Below are positions 1 to 9,551 of a stretch of 40,912 bases of DNA, piece by piece; position 1 is the first letter of the stretch; the number at the start of each line of letters is the position of its first letter. Location: positions 1 to 40,912 of the IMG/VR virus record IMGVR_UViG_3300025168_000018; one strand, 5' to 3'. The notes under the pieces are model-generated. The model did no database searches, was not told the DNA's origin, and worked only from the letters and a program-made list of their open reading frames with translations. The DNA is from a virus. A program made the translations under genes and the position numbers.

Positions 1-102
1 AGGGTAGAGCAGCTGTAACGGCTGGTTATGGTCGTGCTGCTGGTAGTTTGGGATCTGGTGCTTCGTTAATGGGGGGTTCGACAGGAGTTCCTGGTGGCGG
101 TG
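1..102. repeat. Left copy of exact 102-bp terminal repeat
   Basis: Bases 1-102 are identical to bases 40811-40912. The gp14-like gene reads in one frame from 40399 through the right copy and onward from base 103 to its stop at 156-158. The sequence therefore closes into a circle of 40,810 bp. The length suits either an assembler overlap or a circularly permuted packaged genome. It is short for a true T7-like direct terminal repeat, but that cannot be excluded. Confidence 0.95.
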
Positions 103-158
103 GCGGTAGCAGCTTATCTAAAAGTACAGGAACCGCAGATTGGCAATGGGCGAGGTAA
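1..158 (+). CDS. gp14-like internal virion protein, 3' part (continues from 40399-40810)
   Basis: This is the C-terminal piece of the gene that begins at 40399. Codons run from base 3 and stop at TAA 156-158. The fragment is Gly/Ser/Ala-rich and ends in a short polar tail finishing Trp-Gln-Trp-Ala-Arg. Joined over the repeat, the full product is 189 residues, close to T7 gp14 (196). It sits directly before the gp15-like and gp16-like genes, the T7 order of the three ejection proteins that leave the head to form the channel for DNA entry. The split is only an effect of where the circle was opened. Confidence 0.85.
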   Translation, partial: GRAAVTAGYGRAAGSLGSGASLMGGSTGVPGGGGGSSLSKSTGTADWQWAR

Positions 159-163
159 ATTAA

Positions 164-3100
164 ATGGCAAAAATACCACGTAGAAGAGACGCAGGTTTTG
201 GGGTTACGGATTATGTGCGGTATAAACCGTCTGCTCCACCCATGGCGCCTTTGGGTTTGGCTGATTATTCGTCAGTTACCGATGCTTTGGATAAGGGTGC
301 GAGATTTGCTGCTGATAGGCATAACGAAGAGCAGGATCTTGAGGCTCGAGCTTATACAGATAATTTTATAAATAGTGCTGATCTTTTATTAACTAGTAAT
401 CTGGATGAATTTGGTAGGTATGATTATCAATCTCTTGACGAGGCTGTGGAAAAAAGCAATCAGGAGTGGAAAAGATCGTTTTCTGAACTTTATGATGATG
501 AGGTAATTGCTAATATGCCTGCGCGGAGAGCGCAAGAATTTATGGAGAAAGTCCATTTATTCGAAACGAAGCATACTGCGGGTGTGCGCAAGCATAAGAC
601 AGAGGCTATTGTTGCCAATACTAAAGCTGTTCAAATTAGACAGAATGAAGGTTTCCTTGCCAATGTAAGGGATTTTAATTTCCCACTTGATCCTACTTTG
701 ACGAAGTTTGAGGATCATTGGGCTGCTCGTGGGGCTGCAGCTAGGGATGGCGGAAAATTAGAGAGTACTGCGCAAGTTCAGCAGGCTTATGTTAAAGCCT
801 TGAAGGAAATGGGTACAGCTATTTTTGAGCGTTACAATACTCTTGCTGTTGAAAAGGTAACGAAAGGCTTAATTAAAAGTAAGGAGGATTTTCAGTTTAG
901 CTGGCAACAGGATAATTCTATTGGTAAGTATGCTTCTTATCTTGATTTGATTAATGGGATTGAGCGTGGGGATTTTGCCAGGTATTTTTCCAATCCTTCT
1001 CCGCATGAGATGATTCGCAAGTTGAATAAGAGTGTGGAGGCTGCTTTAAAGTCGGCTACTACTTTTCGGAACGACCAGTTGACAAAGGATGCTTATGCGT
1101 ATAAGGATGAGCTTTTAGCGAAGGCTTTTAGAGGGGACTCGATTACTGAAGATGAGGTGGAGCGTGCGGCGGAGTTGTATCGTATTGCTGGTAAGACTTT
1201 ATCTCCTACAACGTGGAGTACTTTATTAAATATCCATACAAAGCCTACCCCGAGAGATGATGCGGTTTATAATGGGTTTATGCAGCTGTATTATGATGAG
1301 TTGAGAAAAAGCGAGGATGGTCATATTCCTAATCTTGGTGCGCTGCGTGAGAAGTTCGAGATATGGCAAACGGATAAGAATCCTATGAAGAGGGCGCTTC
1401 ATGGAAAACATGTGCAAAAAATACTAGAGCTTCTTAGGAAGGAGCAGTCTGGTCAAAATAAGGAAGTCAATAAGTCGGCGCAGGATGTTCTTAAGAGAAT
1501 TAATGATGAATTTGGTTTTGGTAAGTTTGAGAAAGGTCTTACGCTAGATTCGGGAGAATATGTTGCATGGAAAACATTAAACGATTCGTTGGGTTTTGAT
1601 ATATCTCAGTATGTAACTGAGTTTGTAAGATCGAGGTATAACGAAGCTAAAGCGGCTGGACAGTCTTTTAATCAATCCAAGGTTGCGCAGGAGGTGATGG
1701 ATCTTATTACCCAGGGAGTGAATAAGAGGGGCGTGTCTGCTGCTCATCTTAGAATCCCTGAAGATCAGTTGCGTGGGGCGTATACGAGGAAGACGGCTGA
1801 TATTCTGAATGGGACGAAAACGGCGACTTCTTATGATGATTTGCTTATTGAGTTAGCGAAGGTAAGGTTGAATAGGATTACTCGTATGCTAGGTAATGAT
1901 ACTTTGTCGATAGATGATGCTGTAACGCCGAATCGTTATGGTAACTGGGTTAAGTGGCTAAGAGAGCAGACTCCTGCTAGGCAAGAGAAAGCTCTTGGAA
2001 CAGTTGGGAAAACTAATTGGTGGCGTCAGCTCGAGTTTGCTCCTATAGGTACTAATATTAAGGATTTGCAAATGGACACAGGTTTTGATGCTGCTGCTGC
2101 AGGGCCGTATCAATACGGAGAGGGGTCAGCAGATGGAGAGAAGCCAGATGCGACTACTCAAGTGACAACTGACGATGGTGCTGGTTCACCGGCTTTGCCT
2201 GAAAAAGAGATGCCTCCTGAAGTGAAGAAAAAGACTGAGGAGCGTAAGGCAGAAATGGAGGCTGGTGCGGGAGTAGGTGAAGAAGAGAAGACGGATTATC
2301 CTTCTCCAGATTTATCTACTGAGGTTGAGTCTGGTAAGTTCTCGGCTTTAACGAACAAGGTGTTGGGTTATCAAGAAGGCACAAAAAAGGGGTTTCCTGG
2401 CAGGCGGATTTTAGCTAACGAACCAGATGTCGAAGGTAAGACTTCTGAGAGCTCAGAGAGGGCTTTTCATTTCCGACATACGAATGGTAAGTGGTATAGC
2501 TGGCCTACTATATTTAATGGTAAGGAGCTTTCGCCAGCCGAGGCTTATAAGTTGTTTGTAAAATATGGTGGTGTTGATCCAGAGTCGGGTACTGTATCGC
2601 AAGGTTTTGATACTGAGCAAGGTGTTCTTGATTATATGACAGAGAGATCGGAGCATTTATCTGATCATTTGCATCCTTGGAAGAAGGTTGAGAAACTTCG
2701 CAAAGAGGGAAGCCCTTATGAGGCTGTAGTGTCTGCTTTTTCTTCGCTATATGAAGGTTCTGATATTCAGAAAGCAAATTTAACCCTTAAGGCTGTTAGG
2801 GATGTGTTGTTAGATATTGTTAGTGTTGATCCCTCTAAAGGGTTATCTGCCGCTTGGTCTACTGTTAAAGGGTTGTATGACAAATATGACGGTAGTATAG
2901 ATAGGATGGTGGATGGTTTAGCTGGATATTTGCAGAAAAAATTAGAGTATAGGGAGCGTGGCGAGGGTGATTATGAGCCTGAAGGTTCTGAGGAGAAAGC
3001 GTTTGAAGAGGTGATCACGCAATTAGAGGCAGGAGCGGGTGGAGGAGAAGAGCCAGTTGAGGAACCTCCAAAGATTGAAGAGCCAACATTAGGTGGTGAA

Positions 3101-3763
3101 GAAGAGCCAGCGGTTTTTGATTCAGAGGGTCCTGAATTTGATTACGAGGGTGCTAGAGCGGCTGGGTTAACACCAGATGCGTCAGGTCATTGGCCATCTC
3201 GTGATCCAAAAACAGGACGACTTTTTAAAGGTCGTGGTCATATTTCATGGCATAAAACGGTTGCTGCTGAAGAAGAGTTGGGCAATACAATAATTAAAGG
3301 TGATGATGGGCGGTATTATTCGATTAATCCTGTGGATGCTCTGGTTAAGGATTTTCCAGAGTTGACAGGTATTAAGGATGCGTGGGATGGTGTTCCTGAT
3401 GAATTTAGGCCTGAGGTTAGCAAGGCTGTTGCGCGGTATGTCGAGGAGCATGGGGTAGTTGGAGAGGGTCAGGATATTATTGATATGATAAATAAAGTTA
3501 CCGCAGAAGGGACTACTTTACAGAATAAGGGGGTTTTAAAGAAAAAACCGTCAGATAAAAAGGGAATGTACCCGCCTCCAAAAGATCAAGGTGGGGAGAA
3601 TGTATTTGGGATTCGAAATACCCCTGATGAGATTGCAGCTTTTGCTGAAAAGTTTATACGAGCAAATCCTAATAATCCAGCGGCGGAATTTGAAAAAGTT
3701 ATTAAAGAAGTCGGGGAGTCTGATTTAGCAGATTCTATTCTTGACTATATACGGGGGAAATAA
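164..3763 (+). CDS. gp15-like internal virion (DNA ejection) protein
   Basis: A 1199-residue protein in the position of T7 gp15, between gp14-like and gp16-like genes. It is mostly alpha-helical and charged in the first 650 residues. A Glu/Lys-rich linker (about 660-720) is followed by a module at about 720-840 rich in Trp, Tyr and Gly (including WYSWPTIFNGKELSPAEAY). I recognise this as a small domain recurring in phage ejection proteins and virion lytic enzymes. A second recurrent module at about 1008-1050 has AAGLTPDASGHWPSRDP followed by a GHISWHK-like segment. Role by analogy: released into the periplasm or inner membrane at infection to build the DNA conduit. No catalytic motif was seen. 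The start ATG at 164 follows a GAGG ribosome site, and the stop overlaps the next ATG (TAATG). Confidence 0.75.
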   Translation: MAKIPRRRDAGFGVTDYVRYKPSAPPMAPLGLADYSSVTDALDKGARFAADRHNEEQDLEARAYTDNFINSADLLLTSNLDEFGRYDYQSLDEAVEKSNQEWKRSFSELYDDEVIANMPARRAQEFMEKVHLFETKHTAGVRKHKTEAIVANTKAVQIRQNEGFLANVRDFNFPLDPTLTKFEDHWAARGAAARDGGKLESTAQVQQAYVKALKEMGTAIFERYNTLAVEKVTKGLIKSKEDFQFSWQQDNSIGKYASYLDLINGIERGDFARYFSNPSPHEMIRKLNKSVEAALKSATTFRNDQLTKDAYAYKDELLAKAFRGDSITEDEVERAAELYRIAGKTLSPTTWSTLLNIHTKPTPRDDAVYNGFMQLYYDELRKSEDGHIPNLGALREKFEIWQTDKNPMKRALHGKHVQKILELLRKEQSGQNKEVNKSAQDVLKRINDEFGFGKFEKGLTLDSGEYVAWKTLNDSLGFDISQYVTEFVRSRYNEAKAAGQSFNQSKVAQEVMDLITQGVNKRGVSAAHLRIPEDQLRGAYTRKTADILNGTKTATSYDDLLIELAKVRLNRITRMLGNDTLSIDDAVTPNRYGNWVKWLREQTPARQEKALGTVGKTNWWRQLEFAPIGTNIKDLQMDTGFDAAAAGPYQYGEGSADGEKPDATTQVTTDDGAGSPALPEKEMPPEVKKKTEERKAEMEAGAGVGEEEKTDYPSPDLSTEVESGKFSALTNKVLGYQEGTKKGFPGRRILANEPDVEGKTSESSERAFHFRHTNGKWYSWPTIFNGKELSPAEAYKLFVKYGGVDPESGTVSQGFDTEQGVLDYMTERSEHLSDHLHPWKKVEKLRKEGSPYEAVVSAFSSLYEGSDIQKANLTLKAVRDVLLDIVSVDPSKGLSAAWSTVKGLYDKYDGSIDRMVDGLAGYLQKKLEYRERGEGDYEPEGSEEKAFEEVITQLEAGAGGGEEPVEEPPKIEEPTLGGEEEPAVFDSEGPEFDYEGARAAGLTPDASGHWPSRDPKTGRLFKGRGHISWHKTVAAEEELGNTIIKGDDGRYYSINPVDALVKDFPELTGIKDAWDGVPDEFRPEVSKAVARYVEEHGVVGEGQDIIDMINKVTAEGTTLQNKGVLKKKPSDKKGMYPPPKDQGGENVFGIRNTPDEIAAFAEKFIRANPNNPAAEFEKVIKEVGESDLADSILDYIRGK

Positions 3764-6700
3764 TGCCAGAAGAAGATTTTAGTCAATATTTAGCTTATGA
3801 TCCTTTTGCTCAGGGGTCTGAGGCTTCTGATGCCGATGGTCATGTATTAGATAATGCAGTGAATGAGAATATTGAAGCGACTCTTGCCTTTGAGCAGAAG
3901 ATTCCTCGAGAAGATTTTAGGCCTCCGGCTGAGGTGGCTGATTCTCCTGCAGCTATGATGCAGGATATTCCCTATAGTGGCGCACCTGAGCCTGAGGAAG
4001 ATTCTTTTACGGCTTTGTTGCGATCTCCTTGGGTGTCTCCTTTGGCTGGCGTTTATGATGCTGTGTTGAATACGGGTCGTTTTATTGGTGATGGTGTGGA
4101 TTGGTTGGGTCAGCATTCTGAGGTAGCTGAAGTTGCCGATTCTTTTTTAGATGGTTTACCAAATGCGCCTGAGTGGCCTGCTACTAAAGGTATGATTGGT
4201 AAGGGTGGGCGAGCTATTACCAGTTTTATTGCTGCGGCTTATCTGCCTGCTAAATATTTAAAAGCATATAATGCGATTGTTCGCGGTGGGGCTTCTGCTG
4301 GTGTTGCTGGCGCCACAGGATTTGATCATGACGCTCCTAATGCCGCCAATCTAATTCAGCAGATGGCATCTGGTAGCGAGAGAATGGAATCTATTTTTAA
4401 TTCGCTTCCTTCTGAATACCAAAATATTTTAAGAGCTCTACCTAATATGAACGATAAACATCCTTTATTCCTTCGTTTACAAAATGGTGGTGTTGAGGCG
4501 ATGTTTGGTGTTCCTTTTGATATGTTGCTGAGTGCTGCGCGTATCTTTAAAGCATCACGTGATGCAAAGAAGTTAGCTAAGGAAGATGCTACTGTCAGGG
4601 CTCAGGCTGCGAAAGCGAGAGGAGATTTTCCTATTCAGCCTATCGTTAAGGATGATCCTGATGTGATAAAAATGCGTGCTTTGTTGGATAATTTAGATAA
4701 AGCGGAGATTAATGGTAATCCTCAACAGATTAAACAGGCTCAGCAGAGGTTGGAAAAGTTTAAACAAACCAATCCTGAGGGAGCTAAGATTCTTGACGAT
4801 CCTAGTTTGTTGGGGAATTTAGGGAAAGGGACGTTAAAAAGTTGGGGTGTTCCTTCTTTAAAGCCTGGTTTTTTTAGAGATGTGGGCAAGGGGGGTATTT
4901 ATAAGGGTTCGGAACAGTTTGTGGATCCGGCTATATTGAAGAAAGCGTTAAAGGATAAGAACTTTGATTTAACCAAATGGATTTTACATCCCGCCAATAA
5001 TGCCTATAAGGCTCAGTTGATGGAAAATATTGGTGGTATGGTTGAGAAAATACAAAAAGAGGTTATGAAGAATGTGCCTGGTAGGCCAGGTCAAAGAAAG
5101 GCTGCAATAGAGGAGTTTACGGAGTTTGAGAAATCGCTGGCGTCTTTGGGGGATGGGACTGATACTTATATGACAAGCTCTTTATTGCGAAGTATGGAGT
5201 TTGGCCCCAGAACGGTTGATGATGCTTTAGTGCTGGATATTATTCGTTCTGCCCAGGGTATGCAATCTTGGCATTTAATGAAGAGAGCTCTTTCTGGTGA
5301 TGTGAGTGCTGCGCGTATGTTGCCGAAGCAGTTAGCTATTGGGGCTGAGATTGAGGCGATTGCTCGAGCGGCTAAATCTCCCTTAAATAAAGAGATGCTT
5401 AAGCAGATTGATCAGTCTGTTGTTTTGAAATATTCAGATGATCCTCTTGTAAGGGCTAGGTCTAAGGGTTTGCCTGAAGATGTTGGAGGTTTTGGTTTTG
5501 GTAAAAGTTTTAATGAAGATGCGACTAATATGATGATGCGTCATGCTGAGATGGTTCCTGAGTTTGATGGGCTGGATCTGGCGTTTCGTTTAAATATGCT
5601 TCGTACTCCTCAGGCTTATGAGGCGATGGCTCGCCAGATGAGTCGCCCTGGTATGTTTGATGCTTTCTTGGAGGGTTTTTATAATTCTATTCTTTCTCGT
5701 CCTATTACAATTATAGGTAACTTTGTCAGCTCCCATCTTTTTGCTGTTTATCAGATTCCTGTGCGTGCTATAGCCGGTATGGTTGGTGTCGTTGATCGTG
5801 CGATTGTAGGGCGGAGTGCAAATGATGTTGCGGTGGGTGAGTTTCTTGCAATGACTTATGGTTATGGGAGGGGCGCTGTGAATCAGTTTGTGCCTTTTAT
5901 GAAGAATCTCGGTTTAGTGGCGACGTTTAAGAAGCCTATTTCTGAGTCTGGGTTACAGAAGTTTGAGGCTTATTCGCGAGAGTCGTGGAATGCAGAGGGC
6001 TTGAAGCCGGCAATTTCGGCTTTAGATAAGATTGTGGATAATGCGACTCGTGGCGCTTTGAGCGTGAGGACTCCTGCGGAATTTTTAGCTAATGCTACTG
6101 GGCGTATTTTAAGGACGACTCAGAGTTTATTTGCTACTGGTGATGAATTGAATCGTGCTATTGCTTTTGATATGGGCAGACATGCTGAGGCTTATAGATA
6201 TGCGGCTAACTCTGGGAAGTCTCCCCTGGGGATGATGAAGGAAATGCGCAGGCATGTTGAGGATATTCCCCGCGTAAAAGGTAATGAATCATATGATATG
6301 AGTAATATGATTGCCTTTGTAGACGAGGTTGAAGCAAGCGCTGGCTTGAGGGATTTTGTTGATACTTATCCTGTTTTGCGTGTGGCCTTTCCGTTTGTTC
6401 GTTCTCAGGCGAGTATATTTTCTGCTTTTGTTAATAATTCTCCTTTGGCTGTTCTTTCTCCTCGGTTTCGAAAGGCTTTAAAAGCGGGTGGTGCTGAACG
6501 GCAATTAGCGTTATCTCGGTTGATGCTGGGTTCTGCCATGTCGTATGCGATGTATGAGGCATGGGGTGCTGGCAGATTGACCGGTAGCGGTACTGGAAAT
6601 CGCTCTCAGCTTTCTGCATTAAAGAAAATGGGGTGGCAACCGACCTCTGTGCTGGTGGATGGTGATAGTTTTTTTGCTACCATGTTTGATTTTGAGCGTT

Positions 6701-7899
6701 CCATGGAGGCGACTTTGGATCGTGTTATTGATGGAGATACAATAGATGTTAGAGATGCGGATGGAGAGGTTCATCGGATTCGCTTAAAGGGTTTGGATAC
6801 TGCTGAATTGGGTACTTTAGAAGGGTTCGAAGCAACAGATGTTTTACGCTCTGTTTTAGCTGATAATCCTGTATTGACTATTAAATGGTCTAAGATGGCT
6901 GCCAAGAAGAGTGGTAAGAATTGGGGGGATCGTTTGTTGGGTAAGGTTTATCTTGATGGCAAAGATATTGGGGAAACTATGATTGATAAGGGGGCTGGTC
7001 AATTTAGACCCGAACCTCCTAAATATGTTTCTTTGCGTGCTTTTGAACCTTTTGCGACCCATTTAGATGCGATAGTGAATACGCTTGATACTATTAATAG
7101 GATTGACGATTCTAAGGATCGTGATAGTCTATTTATGGCTCTTACGGAGAATGTGGCTGGCAATTTAATGAGCAAGCAATATACCAAGGGTTTTGCAACT
7201 CTTGTGGATATTCTACAGGGCAAGGGTGGAGATAGGTTGTTAAAGAGTTTTGTTCCTGCCATTCTTTCTGATGTGTCCAGGCATTTAGATCCTACGCATC
7301 GTGATTACAGGACTATTGATCCTACTTTAACTCCTGAGCATAAGGCTATGACTAGTTTAACAAATACGATAATGTCTAAAACTCCTTTAAAATCTGCTTT
7401 AATTCCGGATTATGATGGCATGGGTCATCTTGGAGTTAGACCTCCTTCTTGGGGAAGTAGTTTTTTTAATTTTATGCCTACTAAAGCTAAGGTATATAAT
7501 AAGGTCTGGCAGCAATTTGCGGTGAATCATTATTTTCCGAAAAAATTAGATCCAGTTGTGCATGGGGCGGATTTACAGCCTCATGAATATGCGGATTTAC
7601 AGAAGTTTTTAGGGACATTAACAATGGAAGGCAAGGATATTTATGCAATGATGGAGGCCCAGGTTGATGCTTTTGGCGAGGATGATCAAAAAGGGCCTGA
7701 TAGTTATCGCTATCATAAACTTGATGGTATACGTAAGAGTTATCAAGCTGCGGCTGAGAAGATGCTGTTGAACAAATATCCAGAGATAATCGAGAGGATT
7801 GAGGCGGTTGAGCTTGATAAAAATATTTCTGCTTACAATGATCAGCCTTTTGAACAAGAGAAATCGTTTCAGGATTTTTTACAGAGAGGACCTAACTAA
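3763..7899 (+). CDS. gp16-like internal virion protein with embedded staphylococcal-nuclease-like domain
   Basis: A 1378-residue protein in the position of T7 gp16, the largest ejection protein. Residues about 985-1085 form an SNase (thermonuclease) domain. VIDGDTI (988-994) supplies the metal-binding Asp pair. R1007 in IRLKGLDTAE matches SNase Arg35, D1012/T1013 match Asp40/Thr41, and E1015 matches catalytic Glu43. R1057 in DRLLGKVYLDGK matches Arg87. All key residues of the family are therefore present. I see no lytic transglycosylase motif such as T7 gp16 carries at its N terminus. Hydrophobic helices near 135-185 and 640-680 could insert into membrane. The nuclease fusion is unusual for this position. 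It could degrade host DNA or RNA, or act on the incoming genome, once delivered. The ATG overlaps the preceding stop. Confidence 0.8.
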   Translation: MPEEDFSQYLAYDPFAQGSEASDADGHVLDNAVNENIEATLAFEQKIPREDFRPPAEVADSPAAMMQDIPYSGAPEPEEDSFTALLRSPWVSPLAGVYDAVLNTGRFIGDGVDWLGQHSEVAEVADSFLDGLPNAPEWPATKGMIGKGGRAITSFIAAAYLPAKYLKAYNAIVRGGASAGVAGATGFDHDAPNAANLIQQMASGSERMESIFNSLPSEYQNILRALPNMNDKHPLFLRLQNGGVEAMFGVPFDMLLSAARIFKASRDAKKLAKEDATVRAQAAKARGDFPIQPIVKDDPDVIKMRALLDNLDKAEINGNPQQIKQAQQRLEKFKQTNPEGAKILDDPSLLGNLGKGTLKSWGVPSLKPGFFRDVGKGGIYKGSEQFVDPAILKKALKDKNFDLTKWILHPANNAYKAQLMENIGGMVEKIQKEVMKNVPGRPGQRKAAIEEFTEFEKSLASLGDGTDTYMTSSLLRSMEFGPRTVDDALVLDIIRSAQGMQSWHLMKRALSGDVSAARMLPKQLAIGAEIEAIARAAKSPLNKEMLKQIDQSVVLKYSDDPLVRARSKGLPEDVGGFGFGKSFNEDATNMMMRHAEMVPEFDGLDLAFRLNMLRTPQAYEAMARQMSRPGMFDAFLEGFYNSILSRPITIIGNFVSSHLFAVYQIPVRAIAGMVGVVDRAIVGRSANDVAVGEFLAMTYGYGRGAVNQFVPFMKNLGLVATFKKPISESGLQKFEAYSRESWNAEGLKPAISALDKIVDNATRGALSVRTPAEFLANATGRILRTTQSLFATGDELNRAIAFDMGRHAEAYRYAANSGKSPLGMMKEMRRHVEDIPRVKGNESYDMSNMIAFVDEVEASAGLRDFVDTYPVLRVAFPFVRSQASIFSAFVNNSPLAVLSPRFRKALKAGGAERQLALSRLMLGSAMSYAMYEAWGAGRLTGSGTGNRSQLSALKKMGWQPTSVLVDGDSFFATMFDFERSMEATLDRVIDGDTIDVRDADGEVHRIRLKGLDTAELGTLEGFEATDVLRSVLADNPVLTIKWSKMAAKKSGKNWGDRLLGKVYLDGKDIGETMIDKGAGQFRPEPPKYVSLRAFEPFATHLDAIVNTLDTINRIDDSKDRDSLFMALTENVAGNLMSKQYTKGFATLVDILQGKGGDRLLKSFVPAILSDVSRHLDPTHRDYRTIDPTLTPEHKAMTSLTNTIMSKTPLKSALIPDYDGMGHLGVRPPSWGSSFFNFMPTKAKVYNKVWQQFAVNHYFPKKLDPVVHGADLQPHEYADLQKFLGTLTMEGKDIYAMMEAQVDAFGEDDQKGPDSYRYHKLDGIRKSYQAAAEKMLLNKYPEIIERIEAVELDKNISAYNDQPFEQEKSFQDFLQRGPN

Positions 7900-9542
7900 T
7901 GACACAAACAGCTCTTAACGCTCGGGTTGAATATACTGGGAATAACAGCACGGTTGCGTTTGCTATGACTTTCCCTATTACCGCCGCGAGTGATGTTAGC
8001 GTATATGTTGACGGCGTGTTGAAGACAATTACTACTCATTATACCGTGGCAGTTACGTCTTATCCTGGTACTGGCACGATTACGTTTGGATCAGCGCCAG
8101 CATCTAGTACGGCTGTTTTGTTGGTGCAGAATGTTCCATTAACTCAGCCTGTTGATTATGTTGCTTTTGGAGCATTTACTGCAGCAACTAATGAGGGTGC
8201 CTTGGATAGAAACACGATGCACTCGATTAGGCGCGAGGATAAGCTAGATACTAAATTTGGTGTTACAGATACTATGAAGGTTTCTGATCGTCCTACTATG
8301 ACGATTGCTGATGTTGCGGCTGACAGGGCTAATAAGGTATTAGCTTTTGATGCGTCTGGTGATATATCGGCAACTCAAGAAATTGGAACACTTAAAGGGA
8401 ATTGGGCGGCATCTACTGCGTATGTTGTTCGAGATTTGGTCAAAGATACTTCCAATAATAATATTTATATTTGTATTGTAGCTCATACTTCATCAGGCGC
8501 ACAGCCCATTTCAAGTAACACAGATGTTGCTAAATGGACATTAATTGTTGATGCCGCGAGTGCGACTACAAGTGCGGCAGCAGCGGCGACCAGTGCAACC
8601 GCCAGTGCTACCAGTGCAACCGCGAGTGCGGCCAGCGCGACCACTGCTACGGCCCAGGCTGTTATTGCTACAGCAAAAGCTGTTTTAACAGCTTCGGATG
8701 CAACAGATACAGCTGCAGATTTAGTAGAGACAGCAGCGGACGTAGTTTTAGCGGAAGCTGCTAAGGTATCAGCGGAAGCTTCTGCTGGGGCATTAGCCTT
8801 TAAATACACATTTGATAATTCAACCTCAATGGCTGATCCTGGCAGTGCCGGAGAAATCCGTTTCAACCATGGGACGGTTGGAAGCGTTTCGGCTCTTGCT
8901 ATTAGGGCAACATCTGCTGATACGAGTAATCCAGACATTTCTCCATTCATTGCTTCCTGGGATGATGGAACAAACACCGCGCACGAAGGTTATATTACGA
9001 TTCGTAAATCTGGAACCCCATCGACTTACGTTGTATTTTCGCTAACGGGAAGCGTGGTCGATAACACGGCCTGGTTACAATTACCTGTAACTCATGTTTC
9101 CTCAAATGGATCGTGGTCTAACGCCGATACGATGTATATTTCATATGCTCGCTCTGGAAATATTGGGGCGACTGGCTCTACCGGCTCCACTGGCGCAACC
9201 GGATCTACAGGAGCCACAGGCCCAGCAGGTGATGTGGATGATGTCTTGACTACAAGAGGAGATGTAATATATAGAAACGCTTCTACAAGTGCAAGATTGG
9301 CTGCTGGTACATCAGGCTATTTTCTCAAAACTCTAGGTACTGGTGCTGATCCAGTATGGGCAGAAGTTACAGGTGGTGGCCCATCATTAGGAACTAACTC
9401 TGTAATACGCACAAACGCAAAAACGATTAGTGAAAACATAACTTTTTTAGGGTCAGAAAATGGCTCAAGTGTTGGCCCAATTACGGTGGCAGACACTTAT
9501 ACAGTAACGGTAGCGTCTGGTAGCACTTGGACAATAATTTAA
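7899..9542 (+). CDS. Tail fibre with gp17-like N terminus, Ala/Ser/Thr coiled coil and collagen-like stretch
   Basis: A 547-residue fibre. The first ~120 residues match the virion-binding N-terminal domain of T7 gp17-type fibres: a beta-rich start on a TALNARVEYTGN-like sequence, then a conserved RNTMHSIRREDKLD-like region that precedes the shaft. Residues ~220-300 are an Ala/Ser/Thr heptad-like segment, probably a trimeric coiled coil. Near 422-445 there are Gly-X-Y collagen-like triplets (GATGSTGSTGATGSTG). The C-terminal ~100 residues contain the SARLAAGTSGYFLKTLGTGADPVWAEV-type linker common in phage fibres. It sits directly after the ejection genes as in T7 and is followed by three smaller fibre-tip genes. 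Probable receptor-binding stalk. The start ATG overlaps the upstream stop. Confidence 0.85.
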   Translation: MTQTALNARVEYTGNNSTVAFAMTFPITAASDVSVYVDGVLKTITTHYTVAVTSYPGTGTITFGSAPASSTAVLLVQNVPLTQPVDYVAFGAFTAATNEGALDRNTMHSIRREDKLDTKFGVTDTMKVSDRPTMTIADVAADRANKVLAFDASGDISATQEIGTLKGNWAASTAYVVRDLVKDTSNNNIYICIVAHTSSGAQPISSNTDVAKWTLIVDAASATTSAAAAATSATASATSATASAASATTATAQAVIATAKAVLTASDATDTAADLVETAADVVLAEAAKVSAEASAGALAFKYTFDNSTSMADPGSAGEIRFNHGTVGSVSALAIRATSADTSNPDISPFIASWDDGTNTAHEGYITIRKSGTPSTYVVFSLTGSVVDNTAWLQLPVTHVSSNGSWSNADTMYISYARSGNIGATGSTGSTGATGSTGATGPAGDVDDVLTTRGDVIYRNASTSARLAAGTSGYFLKTLGTGADPVWAEVTGGGPSLGTNSVIRTNAKTISENITFLGSENGSSVGPITVADTYTVTVASGSTWTII

Positions 9543-9551
9543 GGATACAAA

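Noticed and set aside
8560-8660. Short repeats resembling a CRISPR or minisatellite
   Set aside because: The repeats are codon-level Ala-Thr-Ser iterations of the fibre coiled coil, with no unique spacers of constant length.
8483-8977. 164-codon Ala/Val-rich frame on the minus strand
   Set aside because: It is the antisense of the Ala/Ser/Thr coiled coil of the tail fibre. The repeat composition keeps all frames open.
9170-9230. Repeated GGCTCTACCGGC-like units
   Set aside because: They encode Gly-X-Y collagen-like triplets in the fibre and are not an independent DNA element.
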